A stretch of DNA of 61,000 bases, taken from contig DCHF01000022.1 in NCBI GenBank assembly GCA_002315555.1, positions 67,900 through 128,899 of the forward strand, read 5' to 3'. The notes under the pieces are model-generated. The model ran no database searches and was not told the origin of the DNA. It saw nothing but the letters and a program-made list of their open reading frames with translations. Numbering within the stretch: the stretch's first letter is position 1; the number at the start of each line of letters is the position of its first letter. Position numbers and translations under genes: made by a program. Positions 43,479-50,309 of the stretch are shown one piece after another. The stretch comes from Lachnospiraceae bacterium UBA1759 (GTDB taxonomy: Bacteria > Bacillota > Clostridia > Lachnospirales > Lachnospiraceae).

Positions 43479-44282
43479 ATGACAGAAGGATCTGCCATCT
43501 CATTAAAAAATATTAAAAAATGCTTTGGGGAAAAGGAAGTGCTCTCGGGCGTGGATCTGGATATCCCGCGGGGAACGGTCTTTGGACTTGTGGGCCGGAA
43601 CGGTGCCGGTAAGACCACGATCTTCCGGATCCTGCTTGGGCTCACGGAGGCCACGGACGGAACCGTACGGATCAATGACGGGAGCCTTGAAGAAGGCCGG
43701 AAAAAGACCGGTTTTCTTCTCGGAAATCATTTTTTTCCGTACATGACCGGAAAGGAAAATCTGGAGTACCGCTGCCGTCTGAAGGGAGTTACGGACAAGG
43801 GGGTGCCGGGCCGGCTTCTTGAGCTGGTCGGTCTCTCCGGTGTGAAGACCAAAGCCGGGAAATATTCCCTCGGTATGAAGCAGCGTCTCGGGATCGCGAT
43901 GGCACTTGTCGGTGATCCGGAGATCCTGATCCTCGACGAGCCCACAAACGGTCTGGATCCGCAGGGTATCGCTGATATCCGGCATCTGATCCGCCGCTTA
44001 AACAGCGAGCTCGGACTGACCGTCATCGTTTCCTCGCACATTCTCGGCGAGCTTCAGCACACCGCCGATATCTTCGGCATTGTGAACGAAGGCCGCATCG
44101 TCCGGATACTGACCGCGGAGGATCTCGAATCCGCCGGAAATACGGTCCGCCTTTCCGTCGATGACCTTGCACGCGCGAAGGAGATCCTGCTCCGGGAAGG
44201 GATCCGCATCGAAGCGGAGACCCGCGACAGCGTCAGCCTGGAGGATTTCTATTTTAATGTTGTGGAAGGAGGCCGCTCATGA
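43479..44282 (+). CDS. ABC transporter ATP-binding protein
   Basis: A 267-residue ATPase of the ABC-2 exporter type. Walker A GRNGAGKTT, a signature region reading KYSLGMKQRLGIA (LSGGQ replaced by YSLGMKQ, common in this class), Walker B LILDEPTNGLDP and H-loop VSSHIL. The C-terminal 70 residues form a small regulatory extension. AAGGAG precedes the ATG. It pairs with the permease that overlaps its end by four bases. The exported substrate is unknown. Confidence 0.92.
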   Translation: MTEGSAISLKNIKKCFGEKEVLSGVDLDIPRGTVFGLVGRNGAGKTTIFRILLGLTEATDGTVRINDGSLEEGRKKTGFLLGNHFFPYMTGKENLEYRCRLKGVTDKGVPGRLLELVGLSGVKTKAGKYSLGMKQRLGIAMALVGDPEILILDEPTNGLDPQGIADIRHLIRRLNSELGLTVIVSSHILGELQHTADIFGIVNEGRIVRILTAEDLESAGNTVRLSVDDLARAKEILLREGIRIEAETRDSVSLEDFYFNVVEGGRS

Positions 44283-45016
44283 ATCTGCTTCACGCCGAAC
44301 TTATGCGTCTTCTTAAGCGCATTCCGCACTGGATCTTTCTCGGCATCCTGATCCTCGTTGCCCTGATCGTCACGCTCGGCACCGGCGGCAGCGATCCGCA
44401 GGAATTCTGGATCGTGGATTCCGCCCGTTCCTACCTGGGCATGATGCCGCTCGTACTGGGCATCGGCTTTATGTTCTTCATCTTTTTTGATGACCGGAAA
44501 GCGGAGAATTTTTCCGTTGCCGTGGGCAGCGGCTTTTCCCGTACGAAGATCGTATTTGTAAAATGGGGCGAGGTCTGGATCCTCGCGCTCATCGACTTCA
44601 TGCTCCTCTTTCTGTTCAGTCTGCTGGCCGTTGTGATCCGCTACCCGGCAGTCTCGGGAAGCAGCGTGGCCGCGCTGTTTTTGACAGCCCTCCACGGCGT
44701 GCTGAAATCCACAGCCTATATCACCGTAACGATGATGCTTCATTTCACGGTGAGTAACAGCGTCCTCCCGACGATGCTTTTCCTTGCCCTCGCAAGCGGC
44801 GCGCTGAATTCTCTTTTCAGCCTGATCTTCTCGATGAAGACGCTGAGCCGTTACCCGGTCGATGAATACACGCTGACCTTCTTCATCAAGAGCCTGAATA
44901 ACAGCATCCGTTCCGGCGAGGTCAAAATCTCGAATTTCATTGGCATCGCTGTTTACATGGCGATCGCTCTTACCGTGACGATCCTTTTGTTCCGAAAGAG
45001 AGATCTGGAAGCATAA
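44279..45016 (+). CDS. ABC-2 type transporter permease
   Basis: A 245-residue membrane protein with about six hydrophobic segments, the partner of the ATPase just upstream; the ATGA overlap indicates translational coupling. There is no signal peptide beyond the first membrane helix. Such small pairs often export peptides, lantibiotics or lipids, or serve as immunity systems, but no precursor peptide or two-component system is adjacent, so I do not assign a substrate. Confidence 0.85.
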   Translation: MNLLHAELMRLLKRIPHWIFLGILILVALIVTLGTGGSDPQEFWIVDSARSYLGMMPLVLGIGFMFFIFFDDRKAENFSVAVGSGFSRTKIVFVKWGEVWILALIDFMLLFLFSLLAVVIRYPAVSGSSVAALFLTALHGVLKSTAYITVTMMLHFTVSNSVLPTMLFLALASGALNSLFSLIFSMKTLSRYPVDEYTLTFFIKSLNNSIRSGEVKISNFIGIAVYMAIALTVTILLFRKRDLEA

Positions 45017-45050
45017 ATAAAGGCCGGCTTGCAGCCGGCCTTTATTTTAT
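45015..45050. terminator. Bidirectional terminator between the ABC permease and the GNAT gene
   Basis: Perfect 15-base arms at 45015-45029 and 45033-45047 with loop TGC, overlapping the permease stop codon on one side and abutting the acetyltransferase stop on the other. T-rich tails exist in both directions. Confidence 0.88.
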
Positions 45051-45850
45051 GCTTCCACTCTCCGGTACTCTCCCTGCGAGAAGATCCGCTTAAATCCGAG
45101 AGAGGAATACAGATGATTCGATATCGGATTCTTCTTATCCACATTCAACGTTGCTGCCTTTCCCTCGGAAAGGATCTCATTCTTCAGCGTATTCACCACC
45201 TTACGCGCGATGCCCTGCCCGCGGTATTCCGGACGGGTGTACACGGCGCTCAGTTTCACATCATTTTCCGTGTCCGGCACCCGCTTCGCCATGCTGATGA
45301 TCCTTCCGTCCTGTTTGATCACGCGATAACTTGCAATGCTTTTCAACGTTTTCTCACGGTCCACCCGGTCCAGCAGACCGCAGTCCTTCACGAATGCTTC
45401 CACGCATTCGACGATCTCATCAAGGTCTTCCTCGCAGGGCATCGTTACGCTCTCATCGGAAGGCTCGGTCACCTCCGTTGCCCTCATAAAATCCATCGCC
45501 AGTGCTTCTTCATACACGATGCCGTATTTTTCCTTCAGGATCTCCAGCATACGGTCACCGACTGCCAAGCCGCAAAGATAACTCTTCAGCTCATAGCCCC
45601 CGTCCATAATGAACGCCAGCACCTCCTCTGCGCATGCCGGACTGCCGAAAAACAGCATGTTGTACGGCTCGCATTTCATGGCCAGAAGCCGCTCATTTCC
45701 CGCGTCGCACCGCAGCGCATAATTGATCTTATCGACCGCCGTGAGAAGCGGCGCGTCCCATCGGAAAAAGACGGACAGATTCGCGTTCGTGTTCAAAAAA
45801 TCCTGATTTTCTTCCAAAAGTTCATTTCCTGTTTGATATTCCCTGATCAT
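45047..45850 (-). CDS. GNAT family N-acetyltransferase
   Basis: A 267-residue protein with a divergent N-terminal half and a C-terminal GNAT fold; the acetyl-CoA pyrophosphate loop RPEYRGQGIARKVV is clear and is followed by LNVDKKNPISNHLYSSLGF. Start ATG at 45850 has GGAGAA upstream; a longer frame reaching 45997 would run through the rpiB terminator and is rejected. The substrate is unknown. Confidence 0.85.
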   Translation of the reverse strand: MIREYQTGNELLEENQDFLNTNANLSVFFRWDAPLLTAVDKINYALRCDAGNERLLAMKCEPYNMLFFGSPACAEEVLAFIMDGGYELKSYLCGLAVGDRMLEILKEKYGIVYEEALAMDFMRATEVTEPSDESVTMPCEEDLDEIVECVEAFVKDCGLLDRVDREKTLKSIASYRVIKQDGRIISMAKRVPDTENDVKLSAVYTRPEYRGQGIARKVVNTLKNEILSEGKAATLNVDKKNPISNHLYSSLGFKRIFSQGEYRRVEA

Positions 45851-45908
45851 AATTCTCCGACCTTTGCATGGATCCTGCGGCTTTTGCTGCGCAGTCCTTC
45901 CGTTAAAT

Positions 45909-45942
45909 AAAAAGCCCGCGGACAATGGATCCGCAGGCTTGT
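45909..45942 (-). terminator. Terminator after the RpiB-type isomerase gene
   Basis: Eleven-base arms at 45912-45922 and 45930-45940. Read as minus-strand RNA all positions pair, with one G-U; on the plus strand that position is a C-A mismatch, so the element is oriented to the minus strand. It is followed by TTTATTT. Confidence 0.75.
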
Positions 45943-45951
45943 GAAAACCGT

Positions 45952-46593
45952 TTATTCGCCGATGACTTCCTTGACTGCCGCAAGGATCTTTTCGCACTTG
46001 CAGTCACGATAGAAATACTCTTTGAAATGCTCGCCGGCAAAGGCTTCCTTTACCAGGTCACGGTCTAACTTCACGATGATGTCTGCCATATCGTTATGGG
46101 TGATCTTCTTTACTTCGTCGAGGATCTTCTTGTTGCGCTGCTCCGGAATGACGCGCTCCGGCGGATAGCCCTTGCCGCCCTCGCAGTTGAAGGTCTTCTC
46201 AAAGACATAAGCCAGATTGACTTCAGCGCCCCAGCCGTAGCCCTTTGCATATGCAAGGGAGATGGCGTTGCCATCGTTGATCTGGCGGAACATGTAGCCA
46301 TCGGCCGGATCGACGATGTGACCGCAAAGAACACCCGGGAAGGAGTTCAGGGCGAGCATCGCGCCTTCACCGGTACCGCAGCCGGTAACGACGAAATCAA
46401 CAGCGCCGGAGTTTAACAGAGTCGCTGCGAGGATGCCGTTCATGACATAGGTCAGCTGATTGGCCTGATCTGCGGTGTACATGCCGTAGTTTATAACCTC
46501 GTGGCCGAGAGGTTCGACGACGGACTTTAAGGTAGCTTCGATCTGAGCGTTCTTGGCTGCCTGGGAATTTTCATTGATGAGTGCAATACGCAT
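45952..46593 (-). CDS. RpiB/LacA/LacB family sugar-phosphate isomerase
   Basis: A 213-residue isomerase, longer than standard RpiB (about 150). The N-terminal fold is typical, with VTGCGTGEGAML carrying the catalytic Cys, and AYAKGYGWGAEVNLAYVFEKTF. An added C-terminal region of about 60 residues with HNDMADIIVKLDRDLV is known in a subgroup that accompanies uronate (KduI/KduD) genes. AAAGGAG precedes the ATG. It follows the KduD-like gene, separated by a 215-base spacer that holds the hairpin cluster. Confidence 0.88.
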   Translation of the reverse strand: MRIALINENSQAAKNAQIEATLKSVVEPLGHEVINYGMYTADQANQLTYVMNGILAATLLNSGAVDFVVTGCGTGEGAMLALNSFPGVLCGHIVDPADGYMFRQINDGNAISLAYAKGYGWGAEVNLAYVFEKTFNCEGGKGYPPERVIPEQRNKKILDEVKKITHNDMADIIVKLDRDLVKEAFAGEHFKEYFYRDCKCEKILAAVKEVIGE

Positions 46594-46644
46594 GGTGAGT
46601 CTCCTTTGTGTGGTGGATAATGTTGATTAATGAAATAGACATAC

Positions 46645-46814
46645 GCAATTCTTTCAGAATTGCCGGCGACGCGTACGCGGTTTGCAAAGCAAACCGTTCC
46701 CTCGACTAGACGCAATTTCTTCGAAATTGCCGGGGTGACGCCCCGCAGTTTCGTTTTATGCACACATAAAACGGAAACTGTTCCCGTAACTTCGTTACGG
46801 CTACAGCGTCACCC
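46645..46814 (-). repeat. Cluster of consecutive stem-loops between the KduD-like and RpiB-like genes
   Basis: Five successive hairpins fill the spacer: 46645-46663 (8-bp stem), 46678-46696 (8 bp), 46712-46730 (8 bp), 46746-46780 (15 bp with one bulge) and 46784-46800 (7 bp). A 5-bp stem at 46731-46745 is mutually exclusive with an outer pairing of GGGTGACGC (46733-46741) and GCGTCACCC (46806-46814), which encloses the last two and overlaps the upstream stop codon. Two half-units share the order GCAATT-hairpin, CCGG, second hairpin, GTTCCC, suggesting internal duplication. No open frame or T-run terminator is seen. Confidence 0.75.
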
Positions 46815-47612
46815 TGGTTGTCTGCCGATATACGCCAGAATACCGCCATCCACATACAGAATGTGGCCATTCACGGCATCGGATGCGCTTGAAGCAAGGA
46901 ATACTGCCGGTCCCTGCAGTTCTTCTGCCTGCAGCCAGCGGTTTGCCGGAGTCTTTGCGCGGATGAACGCATCAAAGGGATGCATGGAGCCATCGGCCTG
47001 CGGCTCACGAAGCGGCGCGGTCTGCGGCGTCTCGATGTAACCGGGTCCGATACCATTGCACTGGATATTATACTGACCGTACTCGGAACAGATGTTGCGG
47101 GTGAGCATTTTCAGACCGCCCTTTGCCGCCGCATACGCGGACACGGTCTCACGGCCGAGCTCGGACATCATGGAACAGATGTTGATGATCTTACCGCCGC
47201 CGTTTTCGATCATGGACGGAATAACAGCCTTGGACACGATGAACGGTGCGTTCAGATCCACGTCGATGACCTGACGGAACTGTTCCGCGCTCATCTCATG
47301 CATCGGAATACGCTTGATGATGCCTGCGTTATTGACCAGAATATTGATCTTACCGATATTCTTTTCAATATCCGCAACCATCGCCTGAACCGCTGCCTCG
47401 TCCGTGACATCGCACACGTAGCCGTATGCCTTGATTCCCAGCTCTTCATAAGCAGCCAGGCCCTTGTCCACAAGTTCCTGTTTGATATCGTTGAATACGA
47501 TCGTTGCGCCTGCGTTCGCATAAGCGCTTGCAATCGCAAAGCCGATGCCGTAGGACGCGCCGGTAACTAACGCGATCTTTCCCTCCAGGGAAAACTGATC
47601 CATAAAACTCAT
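46809..47612 (-). CDS. KduD-like short-chain dehydrogenase
   Basis: A 267-residue SDR: cofactor motif TGASYGIGFAIA, NNAG, and active-site SAYAAAKGG with Tyr and Lys. It resembles 2-keto-3-deoxygluconate/gluconate 5-dehydrogenases (KduD/Gno), and the C-terminal VDGGILAYIGRQP fits that group. The RpiB-type isomerase downstream and the unknown gene upstream suggest a uronate or ketosugar route. AGGAGG precedes the ATG. The stop codon lies in the first arm of the hairpin cluster. Confidence 0.88.
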   Translation of the reverse strand: MSFMDQFSLEGKIALVTGASYGIGFAIASAYANAGATIVFNDIKQELVDKGLAAYEELGIKAYGYVCDVTDEAAVQAMVADIEKNIGKINILVNNAGIIKRIPMHEMSAEQFRQVIDVDLNAPFIVSKAVIPSMIENGGGKIINICSMMSELGRETVSAYAAAKGGLKMLTRNICSEYGQYNIQCNGIGPGYIETPQTAPLREPQADGSMHPFDAFIRAKTPANRWLQAEELQGPAVFLASSASDAVNGHILYVDGGILAYIGRQPG

Positions 47613-47622
47613 AATTGCCTCC

Positions 47623-48402
47623 TTAAGCCAGTCTGCCCCATGCCTTCATTGCCGAAAGCGCCGGCCATGGTGAAGGTTCATCGGACATGATCAGTTCTTT
47701 CATGGTGACCTCGGTGATGCCCTTCTTATCGATGACGATCTTCTGGCCTTCACCGGTCTTCGTCATTTCCACGACGCGGGATTCGCCGTCGGAAAACTCC
47801 AGGGTCACATGGGTCCACCAGTTGTCATGCGGGAAGTCCGCACGATAGTACACCGTCAGATAATCCACATCGACCGGGCGGCCGAAGTGCGCGGTAATGG
47901 CGGCATAGCGCCAGCCGTCAATGCCCCAGGACGCGTACGGCCAATCGCCGTGCGAGTCATTGGCAATGATCCCGTTATTGACGTTCAGGGAATAAAATAC
48001 GACCTCTCCGCGGGTCTCGGCATTGGCCGTCATGTGCGGATAAACGGTGTCCGTATCATGCTGATCATAGGGATTCAGCATCAGGTCGCAGAAATTATGC
48101 TGTTCCTCTTCGGCAAGGACCGCAGCATGCATATAGTGCGTCTCACCGGCAAAGGCCAACGGATTCACACGCTTTAATAAGTCGCCGAACGGGACCTCAT
48201 ACTCCAGCGCACCGGTCAGGTACAGGGTGGCATCGCCGAGGACATCGTCCAGACGGACACGCACGAATACCGGATACTCATCGGCCTCCAGTACGATCGT
48301 ATCGCCCTCTTCGTACGCCTTTTTGTACACCAGGAAGAGTTCGTTTTTTCCAGTTGCCGAAGCCTTTTCCGTTCCGTTTCCTCTGACTGAAAGCGTGATC
48401 AT
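47623..48402 (-). CDS. Unrecognised protein in the ketosugar gene group
   Basis: A 259-residue protein that I cannot assign to a family. It is rich in aromatic residues and His/Asp (for example DQHDTDTVYPHMTA and WPYASWGIDGWRYA), with predicted beta-sheet content and no signal peptide. The second half has a pattern reminiscent of jelly-roll carbohydrate-binding folds, which is only a suggestion. It overlaps the PPK2 stop by four bases and ends ten bases before the KduD-like gene, so a role with that enzyme is likely. Confidence 0.7.
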   Translation of the reverse strand: MITLSVRGNGTEKASATGKNELFLVYKKAYEEGDTIVLEADEYPVFVRVRLDDVLGDATLYLTGALEYEVPFGDLLKRVNPLAFAGETHYMHAAVLAEEEQHNFCDLMLNPYDQHDTDTVYPHMTANAETRGEVVFYSLNVNNGIIANDSHGDWPYASWGIDGWRYAAITAHFGRPVDVDYLTVYYRADFPHDNWWTHVTLEFSDGESRVVEMTKTGEGQKIVIDKKGITEVTMKELIMSDEPSPWPALSAMKAWGRLA

Positions 48403-49301
48403 CGATCCGCCTCCTTTTCAGAAGCTTCCTCTTCCACAGTTTCGGCAAGAAGACGTGCCTTGGCATCGGCCAGACGATTCATTTCGCTTTCGGGAAGCTC
48501 CGGGAACCGGGGATCCATCTTTTCGAAACGATCGACCAGGATCTCGGTGATCAGATAACGCGCATACCACTTCTGGTCGGACGGAATGACATACCACGGC
48601 AGCTCGGGCGTTGCGGTATTGTCGATCATCTCCTCGTAAGCCTTCGTATAATCATCCCAGAGGCCACGCTCGTCGAGGTCACCGACGGAGAACTTCCAGT
48701 TCTTTTCCGGACGGTCGATACGCTCCAGGAAACGTTCCTTCTGCTTTTCCTTTGAGACATCGAGGAAGATCTTGAGGATCTCGTAACCGTTATCGTACAG
48801 TTCCTCTTCATAGTTCATGATATGGCGGTAACGGCGCTCAAAGAAGCCTTCTCTTAAGCAGCGCGTCGGCATTTTATAGGTCTTGTCCAGTTCGTGGACC
48901 TTGACGACCAGCACGTCTTCATAATAAGAACGGTTCAGAATGGACATCATGCCGCGTGCCGGAAGCACCTTGTTGAAGCGCCACAAAAAGTCGTGCGCAA
49001 GTTCTTCCTTACTGGGTGTCTTGAAGCCGTGGACCTCCACGCCCTGCGGATTGACGCCGGTCATGATGTGCTTGATCGTGGAGTCCTTACCGGCCGCGTC
49101 GCGCGCCTGCAGGACAAAGATCAGACCTTCTTTTCCTTCCGCATACAGCTTCTCCTGATAAAGCGCGATCTTCTGGATATTCTCCGCCGTCTTCTTCAGG
49201 TATTCCTCTTTTTTCTTCTTCTCTTCCTTGGTTGCTCCGGTCTCCGCATGGAACAGATCGATCTTCTTCGTACCGTCATACGTAAACTTTTCCAGCTTCA
49301 T
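48399..49301 (-). CDS. PPK2-family polyphosphate kinase
   Basis: A 300-residue PPK2 (polyphosphate:nucleotide phosphotransferase). Walker A QARDAAGKDST is at 66-76 and the lid region NRSYYEDVLVVKVH at 123-136; DRPEKNWKFS and DERGLWDDY are conserved. Such enzymes use polyphosphate to phosphorylate AMP, ADP or GDP. Start ATG at 49301 follows GGGAGGT; a longer frame to 49349 covers the promoter. A PAP2 phosphatase lies upstream. The link to the sugar genes downstream is only by overlap. Confidence 0.92.
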   Translation of the reverse strand: MKLEKFTYDGTKKIDLFHAETGATKEEKKKKEEYLKKTAENIQKIALYQEKLYAEGKEGLIFVLQARDAAGKDSTIKHIMTGVNPQGVEVHGFKTPSKEELAHDFLWRFNKVLPARGMMSILNRSYYEDVLVVKVHELDKTYKMPTRCLREGFFERRYRHIMNYEEELYDNGYEILKIFLDVSKEKQKERFLERIDRPEKNWKFSVGDLDERGLWDDYTKAYEEMIDNTATPELPWYVIPSDQKWYARYLITEILVDRFEKMDPRFPELPESEMNRLADAKARLLAETVEEEASEKEADR

Positions 49302-49331
49302 AGGTGTACCTCCCGGGGGTTCTCTTCTCCC

Positions 49332-49337
49332 ATTATA
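49332..49337 (-). promoter_or_regulatory. -10 box of a probable promoter for the PPK2 operon
   Basis: A perfect TATAAT on the minus strand lies about 31 bases before the PPK2 ATG. The -35 region is weak (no clear TTGACA at 16-18 bases), and a GTGCA...TGCAC inverted repeat lies there, so an activator or repressor may act. Confidence 0.4.
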
Positions 49338-49376
49338 ATCCACATGCACGTGAAATGCACGGACTTTTCAAATTCT

Positions 49377-50309
49377 TTACGCGGTCTTTTTTGCCAGCTT
49401 CCCATCGAGGAACCGGAAAGAAAGCGGATAAATTCCGATGATCAGAAAGACAACGATCATATATCGTCCGGAACGGATCACGTGTGCGGCAAGATCCTGT
49501 GCATCCCGCATTTCCTTCGGGAACGGGAGTTTGAATACGGTGTTCAGCGCCACAAACAGACCGATACCGAGCACCAGCCGGAGAGCCGCGCGCCAGACGA
49601 TGCGCGTTTCCGTAAACCGTACATATTTCTGTTCGAACATGACGCCCGCAAAGAAGCCGATCATCATGCCGAAGCCGGTGAAAAAGTCATCGGAAGTGCA
49701 GTAGAACCAGCCCGGGATCGCGATCAGTAACAGGATCGCATACAGGATGCGCTTGTCTGCGATCTTCCGCTGAAGGTATGAGACGACGATCAGGATGACA
49801 AGACCGAGGAGCCAGCCGCAAAGAACATCGGTGGGATAATGAACACCCACTACCACGCGTGAAAGACCGATCAGTGCACAGAGAACGATCGTCAGGATCG
49901 TGCTCCATTTTTTCTTGAGAAACGCCGCGCAGGACGCATAAAACGTGACGGAATTGGAACTGTGACCGCTCGGAAAGGAATATCCCTGCGCGTTCACATC
50001 GTAAATATCATACCCTTTCTCCACCGGACGCAGACACTTTACGCCCGGGTTGTCCATGTAGGGACGGCGCCGGAGCGCAATATTTTTGATCATCGGATTC
50101 CAAATGAGGTCCGTCATCAGATTCGTTCCGACAAAAACGCCCATCTCTTTATTGTAGCACCAGTACAGGAAGCCGAAGATGGCCACCATGATGAGCTCTT
50201 CGCCGAAGTTCGAAAAGAACGACAGCACCGAGGTCCCGGTCGTTCCGAGGACGCCCTGAAGCCATTCCATGAAGACCGGTTCCCACGCGAAATAAAACGT
50301 ATTACCCAT
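49377..50309 (-). CDS. PAP2 superfamily membrane phosphatase
   Basis: A 310-residue integral membrane protein with about seven hydrophobic segments. The three PAP2 catalytic motifs are present: KNIALRRRP (Lys75 to Pro83), YSFPSGHSS (113-118) and SRVVVGVHYPTD (150-161). Members dephosphorylate undecaprenyl pyrophosphate, phosphatidate or similar lipids. It shares one base with the stop of the TetM-Rae1 fusion gene upstream, so the two are coupled. Confidence 0.92.
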   Translation of the reverse strand: MGNTFYFAWEPVFMEWLQGVLGTTGTSVLSFFSNFGEELIMVAIFGFLYWCYNKEMGVFVGTNLMTDLIWNPMIKNIALRRRPYMDNPGVKCLRPVEKGYDIYDVNAQGYSFPSGHSSNSVTFYASCAAFLKKKWSTILTIVLCALIGLSRVVVGVHYPTDVLCGWLLGLVILIVVSYLQRKIADKRILYAILLLIAIPGWFYCTSDDFFTGFGMMIGFFAGVMFEQKYVRFTETRIVWRAALRLVLGIGLFVALNTVFKLPFPKEMRDAQDLAAHVIRSGRYMIVVFLIIGIYPLSFRFLDGKLAKKTA

